A stretch of DNA of 64,000 nt from Beroe forskalii (lineage: Eukaryota; Ctenophora; Nuda; Beroida; Beroidae): positions 124,001-188,000 of the forward strand of contig WFMF01000142.1 in NCBI GenBank assembly GCA_011033025.1, given 5' to 3'. The notes beneath the pieces were generated by a model. It did no database searches. It was not told the DNA's origin and saw only the letters and a list, made by a program, of their open reading frames with translations. How positions within the stretch are numbered: position 1 is the first letter of the stretch; every line of letters starts with the position of its first letter. Made by a program: the position numbers and the translations under genes. This document shows, in pieces, positions 1 through 10,879 of the stretch.

Positions 1-91
1 TCGTTTGAGCTTACTAGCAATAAACACCCATTTTAAATTATCATGATTTGCCTGTCTGTGACTACGTGACTAAAAATTATGATTAACTTAC

Positions 92-2508
92 AGTCAGTCA
101 GAACTATCCGAGCTGGATCGAGACTGCAGTAGAGCCCCTCATCCATTATCTTAGCCAGTGCTTTAGCAAAAGACTCCTGCGATGACCTAGTCACATGACT
201 AATGGGGTTAGAAGCTTGGCTTGGCACGTGTCCAGGACTGGATATGGTGCTGGGATTCAGTGACACGTTGCTAGGCAGCGTCACCTGACTCTCAGCGGTA
301 ACGTTGGTTGAGTTGGAGACTATGGAGACCTGGCAGGTATAGGATATTTAATTGTAAGACACTTCATCTCCCTTTCCTGGTCCTAACCTTGACCTTTACC
401 CAAACCTCAAACCTGCATAAACCAAAATCAAATATCGTGAGATCAAATGTCGTAGGATCAAAGTGTCGTGAGATCAAAGTATCGTGACATCAAAGTATCG
501 TGACATCAAAGTGTCACATTACAAGTGAAAGTGTCGTAAAATCAACTGCCTGTTCACCTGTCCAGGGCTGGCAGTGGACATCAAATGCCCGTGGACCTGT
601 CCCTACTGGACGGGAGACTGCAGATGAATGCTCTCCTCCAGCAGTCATCCGTCCCTTGCTGTCCAGGATGAAGTCACAGCACTTGAAGGCGATGGGACAG
701 GCGGACTGGGAGACTCCCACACCCCTGCAGATCACGTCACGTAGACAGGGCAGCTGGGTGTACTGAGTCACAAACACGTCGTCAGGAACCTCCTTCATGT
801 ACGCAGTCTGGGGGGGGGGTGAAGGTAAGTTTGCATTATAAGGTTGGAAAGGGGGATTAGAAGGTGAATTACTTTGTGCAGACAGAGATAGAGAGAAAAC
901 TGTCTCAAGAGGTTGAAGTCCAAACGTTATAACTGATTCGAGAATTTTATCATCAAAAATATTCGAATAACATTTGATTATCGTCGTGGAAAATTTTCGG
1001 CCCAGGAGAAATGAGAATTTTGATGAGCAATTTGATCTCATACCTGTAAATCGCCCAGGAATTTGAGGCGTGTGGACACAACCACAGAGTATACCAAGTG
1101 GTAGACTTGACCAGGGACGAACTGATCAGTGCTGAAACGAGCTGTCTTCAACATCTCCTGCGAGGGAAAGTCATATTACGCCATCCGACAGCAGATCGTT
1201 ACCAATTCCATGATAGGTTCATGTTCAAAGGTTCTCACAGCTCATGTTGCCATAGTAACAACCACGTGTTGCCATGGTAAACCAGAATATAGTAATGAAC
1301 TCGTAGCCATGGTTAGGACCACAGGTTGCCATGGTGTTTTGATCTTACCTCGAGGTGTTCTATGTTGAGGGTTAGATGCCATGGTGTTTTGATCTTACTT
1401 TGAGGTGATCTATGTTGCCAGGTTACCATGGAGCTCTGAATTTACCTTGAGGTGTTCTAAGTTGACAAATTGAGGATTAGGGTTACCAGGTTATCAGGTT
1501 GCCATGGTACTCTGACTTTATACCTTGAGGTGTTCTATGTTGAGGCTCTTGACCATGACGTCTCCCATATCCACTGCCCCATGGTACACTGTGTTAGTTC
1601 TGAAGTCGTAGTGATCTATCACTGGCACATCTCTCACGAACTTCAAATCAGTCCAGACATCGTGAAACCTGACGGAGTGAGGGGAATGTTGAAATTTTGA
1701 CTTCAGTCACATTGATAATGATAACAATGTAGTCCGATAAACGTACCAGATTGGGATGATATCAGACGGATAAATCAAAGACAGCAAAACCAATATTACT
1801 CCAATAGCTCGGTGAAGCTGCTGTTTATACCTGATGAAGAGCCGAGTGGAGGAGGACTTGTTGACCACCAGAGGACCAGGAGCGTAGACCAGGTGGTCTG
1901 ACAGATTACCTGGGACATTGGTGATTGGAGTATGAGACATTACCTCATGGGACATGGCAACATATTATTGGGCATGAGTGGGTGGTGGCTCTACTTAGCC
2001 ACCTCTTGTTCAAAGGCCATTCTACCACTTATTTAGGCTATTGAAAGATGTAGAAGTCAAAAAGTCAAACAATCCCCAGATCTCACCCAGCACATAAGCG
2101 AGGTTGTTAGCTCTGTTGAGGTAGGGTCTGTACCACACTCTGGCGTACTTCCCAAGAACTGTGAGGGTGTTGAACCGGTGTGGGGAGGTCAGTGGGCAGA
2201 CTGTGAAGCCCTGAAAGGAAAGAGGTACAGAAACAACTTCTTAAAGATAGTTAGAGTTAGACTGAAATATCAAGAAAATGTGATAGAATCATGCTTGATT
2301 ACAAATTACGATATAAACTAATCTATTTGAAGTTCTGAATTTTGAAGTAAACTGTGCTTGAAATTGATTATCAGATTGACGATTAACGTACGGGGAAGTG
2401 TTTTCTGATGATTTCTTGCAGGATAAGTTTAGCGCTGGAAGGTCTGACGGGGGGCTCAGGGTTGGGAATCACATGTTCAGGTGGGGGTGAGGAAGATCTC
2501 ATGGTGTG
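92..2508 (-). CDS. Unrecognised multi-exon gene, probable glycosylated ectodomain protein (partial at both ends)
   Basis: Seven exons with good splice sites can be read on the minus strand: 2392-2508, 2087-2210, 1831-1909, 1524-1668, 1044-1157, 558-807 and 92-329. Coding character comes from open, non-repetitive frames bounded by AG and GT; joins such as GDLQ|TAYMKEVPDD (1044 to 807) keep frame. The second exon contains KYARVWYRPYLNRANN, the fourth DVWTDLKFVRDVPVIDHYDF. The 558-807 exon is cysteine-rich (PCLRDVICRG, KCCDF) and the 92-329 exon has N-glycosylation sequons (NST, NVT, NVS), suggesting a secreted or membrane ectodomain. I do not recognise the family. No initiator exon or stop is visible; the gene runs off the window start and its 5' exons may lie above 2508. 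Exon borders are my reading of splice consensus, not confirmed. Confidence 0.6.
1310..1523. repeat. Intronic tandem repeat built from copies of the adjacent exon end and its splice donor
   Basis: About three degenerate copies of a 50-70 bp unit abut the real donor at 1524. Each copy repeats a GCCATGGT core followed by the reverse complement of the exon's last bases and its donor (plus-strand pattern TTACCTCGAGGTGTTCTATG, near 1345, 1400 and 1441, against the true one at 1520-1540). Each copy therefore carries a donor-like sequence in the same orientation as the genuine one. Confidence 0.75.
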
Positions 2509-2627
2509 CTAAAGAATCATGTCATAATCCTGAGAGATGTACAGTCGAGTCGGAGCTCAAGATTTGCTACACAAATGGAGGCCCCTGGCACGATGAAAAT
2601 GGACCATTTTCTATCGGTGGTCGTCGG

Positions 2628-2990
2628 CGCTGATCAGCGGTATCACCGATTAGTGGTATCACCGATAAGTGGTTTCACCGATTAGCAGCATCCCCGATCA
2701 GCAGTATCACCGATCAGCGGTATCACTGATCAGCGTTATCACCTATCAGTGGTATCACTGATCAGTGGTATCGCCGATCAGTGGTATCGCCGATCAGCGG
2801 TATTTCCGATTAGCGGTATCACCGATCAGCGGTATCACTGATCAGCAGTATCGCCGATCAGCGGTATCACCGATCAGCGGTATCACCGATCAGCGGTATC
2901 ACCGATCAGCGGTATCACCGATTAACAGTATCACCGATTAGCGGTATCACCGATTAGCGCCTGATCAGCGCCAATCGGCATCGATTCGGC
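2628..2990. repeat. 16-bp minisatellite, about 20 copies
   Basis: Tandem units of consensus CGATCAGCGGTATCAC with point variants (attag, ataag, atcact) run without a break and end in a palindromic GCGCCTGATCAGCGCC near 2959. The unit length is not a multiple of three and no frame is sustained, so it is non-coding. Confidence 0.93.
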
Positions 2991-4723
2991 GGTTTTGCGA
3001 TCTGGTCATTTGCCTTCAGGGCACGTTCGATGGTCATAAATGCACGACGGCACGAAATATTCTTTAGAAAATCAATTAAGACAATTTCACGAACTACGGT
3101 GCAATGAAAATTGATTCATTAATTAAAATCCCGGATATGAAATTCTACAAATTCCAGACGGTGTAAAATATCGGAACTATTCTAGACTAAATCAGTATTT
3201 TGCAAAACACACTCTCACAACAAGTTGTAGCAATGGAAAGGTTTAACAAGCACAGCGAGCGAGCGGCAACTACAGCCCCTGAGCTGTGCATATGATCAAG
3301 TGTTTTCAATTACAAATTATATAGATGACGCATTACTTACTGTACGTGCCGTGGCTTGCGAGATACGATATATTCATTGTATACACCAGTACTTCGCTCA
3401 AAATTTTATAAACATTGATCACGAGCTTGTAAACAGAATTTGGAGGCAAGCAGTTTAGGAATGATTTGATATGAATACACAGAGTACGCACTCAGATACA
3501 CATTTCTGATTGGAGTAGATGACAGATGCTCGGAATTTGACTGTTTTTTTACAAGATGCATGCTTTGAAGGAGTTACACTGTGCTCCTCTGACTGCCTCG
3601 TCATGCTTAGTATTTCGTTGTGCAAATTCCGTGATTGACAGAGCTGATTCATTCGAAGTGAAAAAGCAAATCATTCATGCCTATCGCGTGAAGGACAAGT
3701 ACAACACAAATTTAGAACTGTTTTTGGAGTGTGGAGACAGTTGCGCAACTCGGCTCAGAAAGATTCCAATTTTCGAAATTGCGAGACTCGTGTAACTATA
3801 AATATCGTGGCTATAAACGGCACAGAGAGAATTCCTCCCTGTAAGACTAAGAGAGTAAAGTGTAGTGCATTGTGAGATTGTGTCACTACTCCTTCGAGAA
3901 TGTGTGAGTGTTTGGTCTCCTGCTGCGATCTCACATAGCAGTGCTTACACAGCAGTGCTGACCAAGCTGCTGAGTCCTGAGTTAGCTCCTCACTCATCCA
4001 GCGCAGTTGCGTTATCAGCTCAGTAACGAAGATGCAGGGAGGCGCATGCGTACTGAGTATACGGATTAATTGTAATTTGTAGATTGATTGACAAATTAAG
4101 ACGCATTTCTGATTAAGCAACTTTATTGTAATGCCAATTTCACAAAAAATAAGTACAGCATAAACAAGCAGCATTTAATAATAACCTGAAGTCCGATAGT
4201 CATTTGATTAAAATTACAGTAAATCCAAACAGAAAACAGCATACTCAAAATTATTGAATTAACAACGAAATTCTTTGATAAATACCCGCCTTGATGAAAA
4301 GAAACAAACTGCATTTAATGCTAGATACAAAATAGTTCAAGATATCTCGTACCTGAACTAGATACCTAGATAGATAAAGGAAAATCAAACAAAATACATA
4401 TCTAAAGTTTTATCTCAGCTTCATGAACATAACCCCGTTTAACGCAGCTTTAATTTCAAAACATTTCCATAAACTTCAAATTTATAAAAGAAGACTGTTA
4501 GAACAACTACAATCATGTCATTTAAACATGCTTTATAGTTCACATAACCACTCAAAGTTCAAAATATCACAACAATATAACATCACACAATATCTAATAC
4601 ACATCACAGCAAATTTCAGAATCTCTTCGAAACAGTCCGCATGCAACTGGCATTGTCTCTATCTCATTTAACTGCGATAAGTTTACAGTTTCTAGTGACA
4701 CTTCACAGTTTCTACCGTTATTT
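2991..4723. other. No gene seen
   Basis: This AT-rich stretch separates the two minus-strand genes. Short open frames (for example 3755-4174 minus) lack any recognisable domain, repeat or paired splice sites. I see no RNA gene. A 5' exon of the gene at 92-2508 could be hidden here but cannot be supported. Confidence 0.5.
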
Positions 4724-7467
4724 CTACTGACACAGCACAGAAGTGATTGCCATGGGAGCACTGAGTTTTGAGGACACGAATGCGAGCACCAGAGGTTTAG
4801 CAATCCCTGGGTGGTACTCCCAGGGAAACGAGACCGTGAGTTTGTCTGAAGGTACGTACTGGTAGGTGAGGTAGTGAGAGTTGGCATCTGTCCAGGAGGG
4901 CTCTAGTAGTGCTATCCAGTCCCAGGAGGAACGGTGGGCGGACTGCGGAATATCATGGTAAATTCAATGATGCTGTCCCAAAATCCAAATACTGCCAAAT
5001 TATTTGATCCTAATATTTTGATCCGTGGTGAAATTTAGAATATAAGAACATTGAAATTAAGCAAATGAGGAAAGATACCTCTTCTGCGACCTCCAAAGAA
5101 ACGGAGAGTTTCTCTCCCTTTGTCCACGTGTACTGGGACTGAGCGAACTTCACCAGCGGCTGTCTAGAGCAGTTCACTCCGATCTGAAGAGTGTTGGATT
5201 AGTAAACAAGAATTTCGCTCGTTTTTTCTAACGAGCGCTTAAATTTCCCTCTTCCGTTAGCAGTAACCGAATCATGAATAATCATTGAACAAAATTGTTT
5301 CACGGTTTCAGTGATGGGTAAATCAATGAAAATCGTAGAAATTGTATAGCGTATCAGCTTTGAAGAATACAAAACGAGTAATCCAATAACAATTCGTGAC
5401 TGACACTCAAATAACACGGTTACCTCCAGAAGTGCTGATACTGGTTTGTGATCTGATTTCTTGTACTGAGGGTGGGACCTGTAGTGAAGTGGCCTCACAG
5501 CGTTCTCATATTTGTGTTTCACGAGAGATACCTGCAACAAAGAAAGGTTACAGTTGACGAGCAAACCAGATTAACCGATACTTCAATCATTGTTTAGCCC
5601 CGTTCGTTCAGTAGCTAAGTCAGAAAACTCGAAAAATATTTAGAAGGCAAGAGAATGTTTTTAACAATTATAATTCGAGTTTTCACATTCGTCGCTCAAA
5701 AACTTGTTGAAAACCGTACGCCTTTGTTTTGTCATGAAATCATGCCAAAAATTCACACGCCGCGCGCACGTACGTTTAAATTGTCCGTTTCTGAATTTCA
5801 ATAAACAATATCCAGACACGGTGCTCCGCGCGCTACGGATATCAAAATATTTTCCGTGTGACTGGCACAAAGTTAATTTCGTAAATATTAAAAACAAGAT
5901 ACCTTTTTACGCTCTAATGTGCTTAGTAGGTCTTTAAATCGCTCGGGATCGGCAACGTCAGCTTTGTTAATCATTATAGGGGCGGTTCCCGTGGCAGTTC
6001 TCAAGATTGCGTTTCCAGTAGTCAAATTATGTGTTAATGACGTAATTACATTAAAATTCTGGAATTGAATGGAATTTAAGATAATTAACCCTTATCTCCG
6101 ACCCAAAAGTGTGTGAAATTCTCCCTGGTGTGAATTCGCTCTACTGCATGAAGTCACATACATTCTCATTACACACATCCTGAATTAAATCACTCTCTCA
6201 TGCCCATTACAGTAACACACTACACGCCCTTGTATCCAGTGTTTAACTGATGACTCATTACCAATGTAACTTGATACATTTACTATTAACAGACTCACAC
6301 ACGCAACACACACACAGACACACATACACACAGTCTATTTCCAGTAGCTGCAGCGTAAGTTGCTGTTTTCTTCATCAAACTGACGGTTTTACGGCGCATG
6401 TTTTCCCAGAGCGACTTGTGCGAGTAATCCACAACCTCCTCCTTTTCTTTCTTCTTCTTTTTCTTCTTCTTGAGGTTCTTGGTTTTAGAAACACAAGCAC
6501 CGTCAACTTCACAAGTTTCAGAGTCACTTGAAGTCACAGATAAATCTGAAACATAATAATAAATTGACGAAATAAATGCAACAAGCTTCATCTCATCTTA
6601 AAATATTATAGAATAATTGGAATATTTGAATAAGTAATACTACAACAATTAGCACTATAAAAGACGCAAGAGTAGAGAAAATTGGTTATTTTAGCACCTG
6701 AGAGTGAGTCCGAAGACTCGTAACCCCAGTGCACAGCATGCACTATTTCCTCCCTTTCTGCCTTGATCCGCCAAAGAACTCTATCACACCAAGACGGCGT
6801 CCTGTTCTTCTCACTCGTGTCATACACGTCCGTGTCTAGAGGGGTGGTCTGTGTTAAGTCTAGAGGGGGTGCAGTCTGGGATATCGACAAAACTAGAATT
6901 TCTAAATTTCTGCTCAAGTCATTAAGGCATTAGTATGAAATAACTACTTGCATGGGTCCCAGATGGTGGCCTCCTTCCAGTCTATTTGAGGGATGTTCTT
7001 AATAAATTTGGATTATTTCTACAATAAACTTAACTCTACAGTAGAAAAATAAACCTGGATCGAATTTGTAAGTAGGTTTAAAGTCGATGTCCGCCTCATG
7101 AAATCCAATGAAAGCATGACCAGCACACTGTTCCTGTTGTAACTGGTCGTATTGCATCAGTTCGAGGTGCTTGCCGGAGTCAATGGCAGCTCGTACCTGT
7201 AAATATATGCAATATACCTACAGACAGACAAAACATACAGAGTATGGCACAAGTCGCAAGATGGTATGTAAGGACACGCTTTTCTTATAAACAGCCAGAC
7301 AGTTGCACATACCTCGTCCAAGTGTAAGAGCCCCTTTGGACTATTCTCGTTTAACTATGTTTAGTGTTTACCTCCTGGTTGTCATGGTCAATACGGTAGT
7401 TGAGATCTCCACTCCAGAACAAATAGTCGTGATCGTAGAGGTGCTTGGAGACTGGGTCGTCAAAATC
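4724..7467 (-). CDS. Inositol polyphosphate 5-phosphatase with C-terminal SKICH domain, 5' end missing
   Basis: Exons on the minus strand: 7372-7467, 7055-7196, 6698-6875, about 6400-6545, 5424-5531, 5079-5183 and 4724-4942 (stop TAG at 4724-4726). The family removes the 5-phosphate of phosphoinositides. Visible catalytic motifs, in order, are FWSGDLNYRID, GHAFIGFHEADIDFKPTYKF, RTPSWCDRVLW and YRSHPQYKKSDHKPVSA. The last two exons give the beta-rich SKICH module, with SSWDWIALLEPSW and YLTYQYVP, so the closest vertebrate arrangement is INPP5K or INPP5J. A lysine-rich insertion (about eight consecutive Lys) separates the WCDR and SDHKPV motifs. The exons for the N-terminal half of the phosphatase fold were not found; upstream lies an 8-10.5 kb minisatellite, so they may lie beyond it. 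The donor of the 6400-6545 exon is uncertain. Confidence 0.85.
5903..5974 (-). other. Possible internal first exon of the 5-phosphatase gene
   Basis: On the minus strand an ATG at 5974 opens 24 codons (beginning MINKADVADPERF and ending RKK) that stop exactly at a good donor, AAAAAG|GTATCTTG. The reading ends in phase 0, the same phase as the next exon (5531-5424). It has no clear acceptor of its own. If used, it would start a product containing only the last phosphatase motif and the SKICH domain. It could equally be chance open sequence in an intron. Confidence 0.35.
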
Positions 7468-7469
7468 CT

Positions 7470-8150
7470 GCAGGAAATAACGCAATCACTGATTCGTTGC
7501 ATTTTAGAGTGGGGGTTACTGTAAACACACTACCTTAATACACTTAATAATCCAATGTCTTATCTATAGAGGTGTATAGGTATACTACAAACATAACAAA
7601 ATACTGACAGATCGATTTTCTGATTCAAGGATTGATATGAGAGGCGGAAGAGACTAAACTGTGAATCATCAGCGGTTACCCTACAGTTGTAAGGCTTCCC
7701 TGCCATCTGCGATGTAGATGTCCCATCAGCAGGTGACAAGGGAAACGGAGGGGTTTCGGCCCACGTACCCCTCACAGCTTACAACTGCAAGGCTGGGCCA
7801 CCCAGGACTCCAGATTCCTGAGCAACACAGTTTAGAGGGAAGGGGTAGAAAAAAGGAAGAGTTCAGTAGAGGCAAAAGATAAATGAGTGTTAAAATCGGG
7901 TGAAATATCTTAATGTTATGCTATTTAAAACCTGAAAGTGAAAGTTAAAATGAATGGGAGGTTACAGGCATCTGCCTGTCCAGCCCACATTCAGTCCCAG
8001 GTTAATCATACAGTAAGTTGCTCAGGGTCAGCAACAAGCTGCACAACTATCCAGTACAGAATGTGAAGAACCTCGCGTGTCAATATCTAAACAAATTGAT
8101 CTAAAATTGTACTGTTATCTAAAATTGCATATTTTTGAAAAACTAAGCTA
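7470..8150. other. Non-coding; contains a short inverted-repeat element at about 7680-7800
   Basis: No exon with paired splice sites is visible. Around 7682 the sequence ACAGTTGTAAGGC is repeated in inverted form as CTTACAACTGC near 7778, enclosing a GC-richer core, which looks like a small foldback element or its remnant. Nothing else is recognised before the minisatellite begins near 8156. Confidence 0.4.
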
Positions 8151-8215
8151 TTAGTCCGGAGAATGGGCCCTCCGGAGAATGGGCCCTCCAGAGAATGGAC
8201 CCTCCGGAGAATGGG

Positions 8216-8531
8216 ACCTGTTTTACCTCTGAGACTGTCTAGGATCAATTCAGCAACAAAATTTGATCATAACAGGTTTTATTCCATATTATGAATTTGG
8301 TAATGTAAGTATAATTGGATTACAAGTACAATATCCCGGAGAATGGGGCCCTCCGGAGAATGGACCCTCCGGAGAATGGGCCCTCCGGAGAATGGACCCT
8401 CCGGAGAATGGGACCTGTTTTACCTCTGAGACTGTCTAGGATCAATTCAGCAACAAAATTTGATCATAACAGGTTTTATTCCATATTATGAATTTGGTAA
8501 TGTAAGTATAATTGGATTACAAGTACAATAT
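8216..8531. repeat. Spacer type A, two near-identical copies inside the minisatellite
   Basis: A roughly 120-bp AT-rich spacer, starting GGGACCTGTTTTACC and ending ACAAGTACAATATCC, occurs at about 8208-8337 and again at 8411-8533. The two copies differ by almost nothing, so the spacer and neighbouring minisatellite units were duplicated together recently. Confidence 0.9.
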
Positions 8532-8908
8532 CCCGGAGAATGGGCCCTCCGAAGAATGGGGCCCTCCGGAGAATGGGGCCCTCCGGAAAATGAGCCCTCC
8601 GGAGAATGAGCCCTCCGGAAAATGGGCCCTCCAGAGAATGGGCCCTCAGGAGAATGGGCCCTCCGGAGAATGGGCCCTCCGGAGAATGGGCCCTCCAGAG
8701 AATGGATCCTCCGGAGAATGGGCCCTCCGGAGAATGGGGCCCTCCGGAGAATGGGCCCTCCGGAGAATGGGCGCTCCGGAGAATGGGCCCTCCAGAGAAT
8801 GGGGCCCTCCGGAGAATGGGCCCTCCGGAGAATGGGCCCTCCGGAGAATGGGCCCTCCGGAGAATGGGCCCTCCGGAGAATGGGGCCCTCCGGAGAATGG
8901 GCCCTCCG

Positions 8909-9150
8909 GAAAAGTGACACATTGGTATGTGAGACAGTAATTCTAAAAAGTGGTGTCAACGACACGTAGGATCGCTGACGAAGTGACGTAGCGGAATGCA
9001 GGCTGACGTAAAGTGGTGTCAACGAAACCTTTATAAGTGGCTGCACAGTGCAATAGTCTCACTTCCGTTTGGTGTCACTGGAAGAAAGTAAGTAAAAGTA
9101 AGTATAAAAAATAAAAAGTGTGTAAAAGTAAATGGTCCGTAAATAAGGAC
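8909..9150 (+). repeat. Spacer type B copy 1, promoter-like
   Basis: A roughly 240-bp spacer with two CRE-like TGACGTA sites near 8983 and 9003, a TTTATAAG TATA-like box near 9030, and then several donor-like AAGTAAGT strings just before the next minisatellite block. The second copy is at about 9730-9970. Promoter function is inference from motif order only. Confidence 0.6.
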
Positions 9151-9729
9151 CCTCCGGAGAATGGGGCCCTCCGGAGAATGGGGCCCTCCGGAGAATGGGC
9201 CCTCCGGAGAATGGGCCCTCCGGAGAATGGGCCCTCCGGAGAATGGGCCCTCCGGAGAATGGGCCTCCGGAGAATGGGGCCCTCCGGAGAATGGGCCCTC
9301 CGGAGAATGGGCGCTCCGGAGAATGGGCCCTCCGGAGAATGGGCCCTCCAGAGAATGGTCCCTCCGGAGAATGGGGCCCTCCGGAGAATGGGGCCCTCCG
9401 GAGAATGGGCCCTCGGGTGAATGGGCCCGGAGAATGGGCCCTCCGGAGAATGGGCCCTCCGGAGAATGGCCCCGCCCTCCGGAGAATGGGCCCTCCGGAG
9501 AATGGGCCCTCCGGAGAATGGGCCCTCCGGAGAATGGGCCCTCCGGAGAATGGGCCCTCCGGAGAATGGATCCTCCGGAGATGGGGGCCCTCCGGAGAAT
9601 GGATCCTCCGGAGAATGGGCCCTCCGGGGAATGGGGCCCTCCTGAGAATGGGCGCTCCGGAGAATGGACCCTCCAGAGAATGGGCCCTCCGGAGAATGGG
9701 GCCCTCCGGAGAATGGGCCCTCCGGAAAA

Positions 9730-9970
9730 GTGACACATTGGCTTGGTATGTGAGACAGTAATTCTAAAAAGTGGTGTCAACAACACGTAGGATCGCTGAC
9801 GAAATGACGTAGCGGAATGCAGGCTGACGTAAAGTGGTGTCAACAAAACCTTTATAAGTGGCTGCACAGTGCAATAGTCTCACTTCCGTTTGGTGTCAAT
9901 GGAAGAAAGTAAGTAAAAGTAAGTATAAAAAATAAAAAGTGTGTAAAAGTAAATGGTCCGTAAATAAGGA
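9730..9970 (+). repeat. Spacer type B copy 2, promoter-like
   Basis: This repeats the 8909-9150 spacer with only a few base changes, including the CRE-like, TATA-like and AAGTAAGT stretches in the same order. Its conservation exceeds that of many single minisatellite units, so block duplication or gene conversion is recent. Confidence 0.6.
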
Positions 9971-10523
9971 CCCTCCGGAGAATGGGCCCTCCGGGGAATG
10001 GGGCCCTCCGGAGAATGGGCCCTCCGGAGAATGGGCGCTCCGGAAAATGGGCCCTCCAGAGAATGGGCCCTCCGGAGAATGGGGCCCTCCGGAGAATGAG
10101 CCCACCGGAGAATGGGGCCCTCCGGAGAATGGGCCCTCCGGAGAATGGGCCCTCCGGAGAATGGGCCCTCCGGAGAATGGGCCTCCGGAGAATGAGCCCT
10201 CCGGTGAATGGGCCCTCCGGAGAATGGACCCTCCAGAGAATGGGCCCTCCGGAGAATGGGCCCTCCGGAGAATGGGCGCTCCGGAGAATGGGCCCTCCAG
10301 AGAATGGGCCCTCCGGAGAATGGGGCCCTCCGGAGAATGGGGCCCTCCGGAGAATGGGGCCCTCCAGGGAATGGGGCCCTCCGGGGAATGGGCCCTCCGG
10401 AGAATGGGCCCTCCGGAGAATGGCCCTCCGGAGAATGGGCCCTCCGGAGAATGGGCCCTCCGGAGAATGGGCCTCTGAGAATGGGCCTCCGGAGAATGGA
10501 TCTCCGAGAATGGGCCCTCCTTT

Positions 10524-10879
10524 ATAATACTCGTTGTTGCGTGTTAAAATAAGCTCGCTTATCGCAATGCTTACAATTCATGCTTAATGGACGCAGCACT
10601 GCAGCTGATATCTGACAACAACGACTGCAAGACCTGGCTCGGTGGCCCAGTAACAGACTGGGCCTTCTTCCGATAGTGATAAGTCCACCTGCTGCCCCTA
10701 ATAACAGCGTGTCTTTGATATGGCAACAGCTAGATGGGCAGTGACACGTCTGATTCAGTGACAGACGCGGATGCTACAGTTTCTGTCTGACTCCTATAAC
10801 GTGTTTAGAAGTTATAGACAATCTTTCTGATCAACAACTTGATAGAGAAGTAAAGTACAAATTCAGCACTGACGATTTA
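10524..10879. other. Non-coding between minisatellite and AlkB-bearing fossil
   Basis: This stretch includes a small hairpin-forming sequence near 10645 (GGCCCAGTAACAGACTGGGCC). I see no gene; it may be the leading part of the fossil element that follows. Confidence 0.4.

Larger units (their letters stand above)
8156..10523. repeat. Large 16/17-bp GC-rich minisatellite complex in five blocks
   Basis: The unit CCCTCCGGAGAATGGG, often with one extra G, forms blocks at about 8156-8215, 8335-8418, 8532-8908, 9150-9729 and 9970-10523. Variants (CCAGAGAAT, GCGCTCC, GATCCTCC) recur in the same order in different blocks, showing block-level duplication. Long open frames exist in several frames on both strands only because the mixed 16/17-bp period avoids stops; they translate to GPPENGPSGEWALRRM-like repeats and are not genes. 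Each unit holds a TCCGGA palindrome and many hold GGGCCC. Confidence 0.97.

Noticed and set aside
2628-2990. CRISPR-like regular repeats
   Set aside because: Units are directly adjacent without unique spacers and the context is a eukaryotic genome; same for the arrays at 8156 and 51395.
6250-6531. Plus-strand frame with HTHRHTYTQ
   Set aside because: It is a CA-rich simple repeat next to the reverse of the lysine-rich phosphatase exon.
8476-10552. Many long open frames of PENGPSGEWALRRM or RRAHSPEGPFSGG repeats on both strands
   Set aside because: They are translations of the 16/17-bp minisatellite; several frames are open at once and none has unique sequence or a conserved domain.
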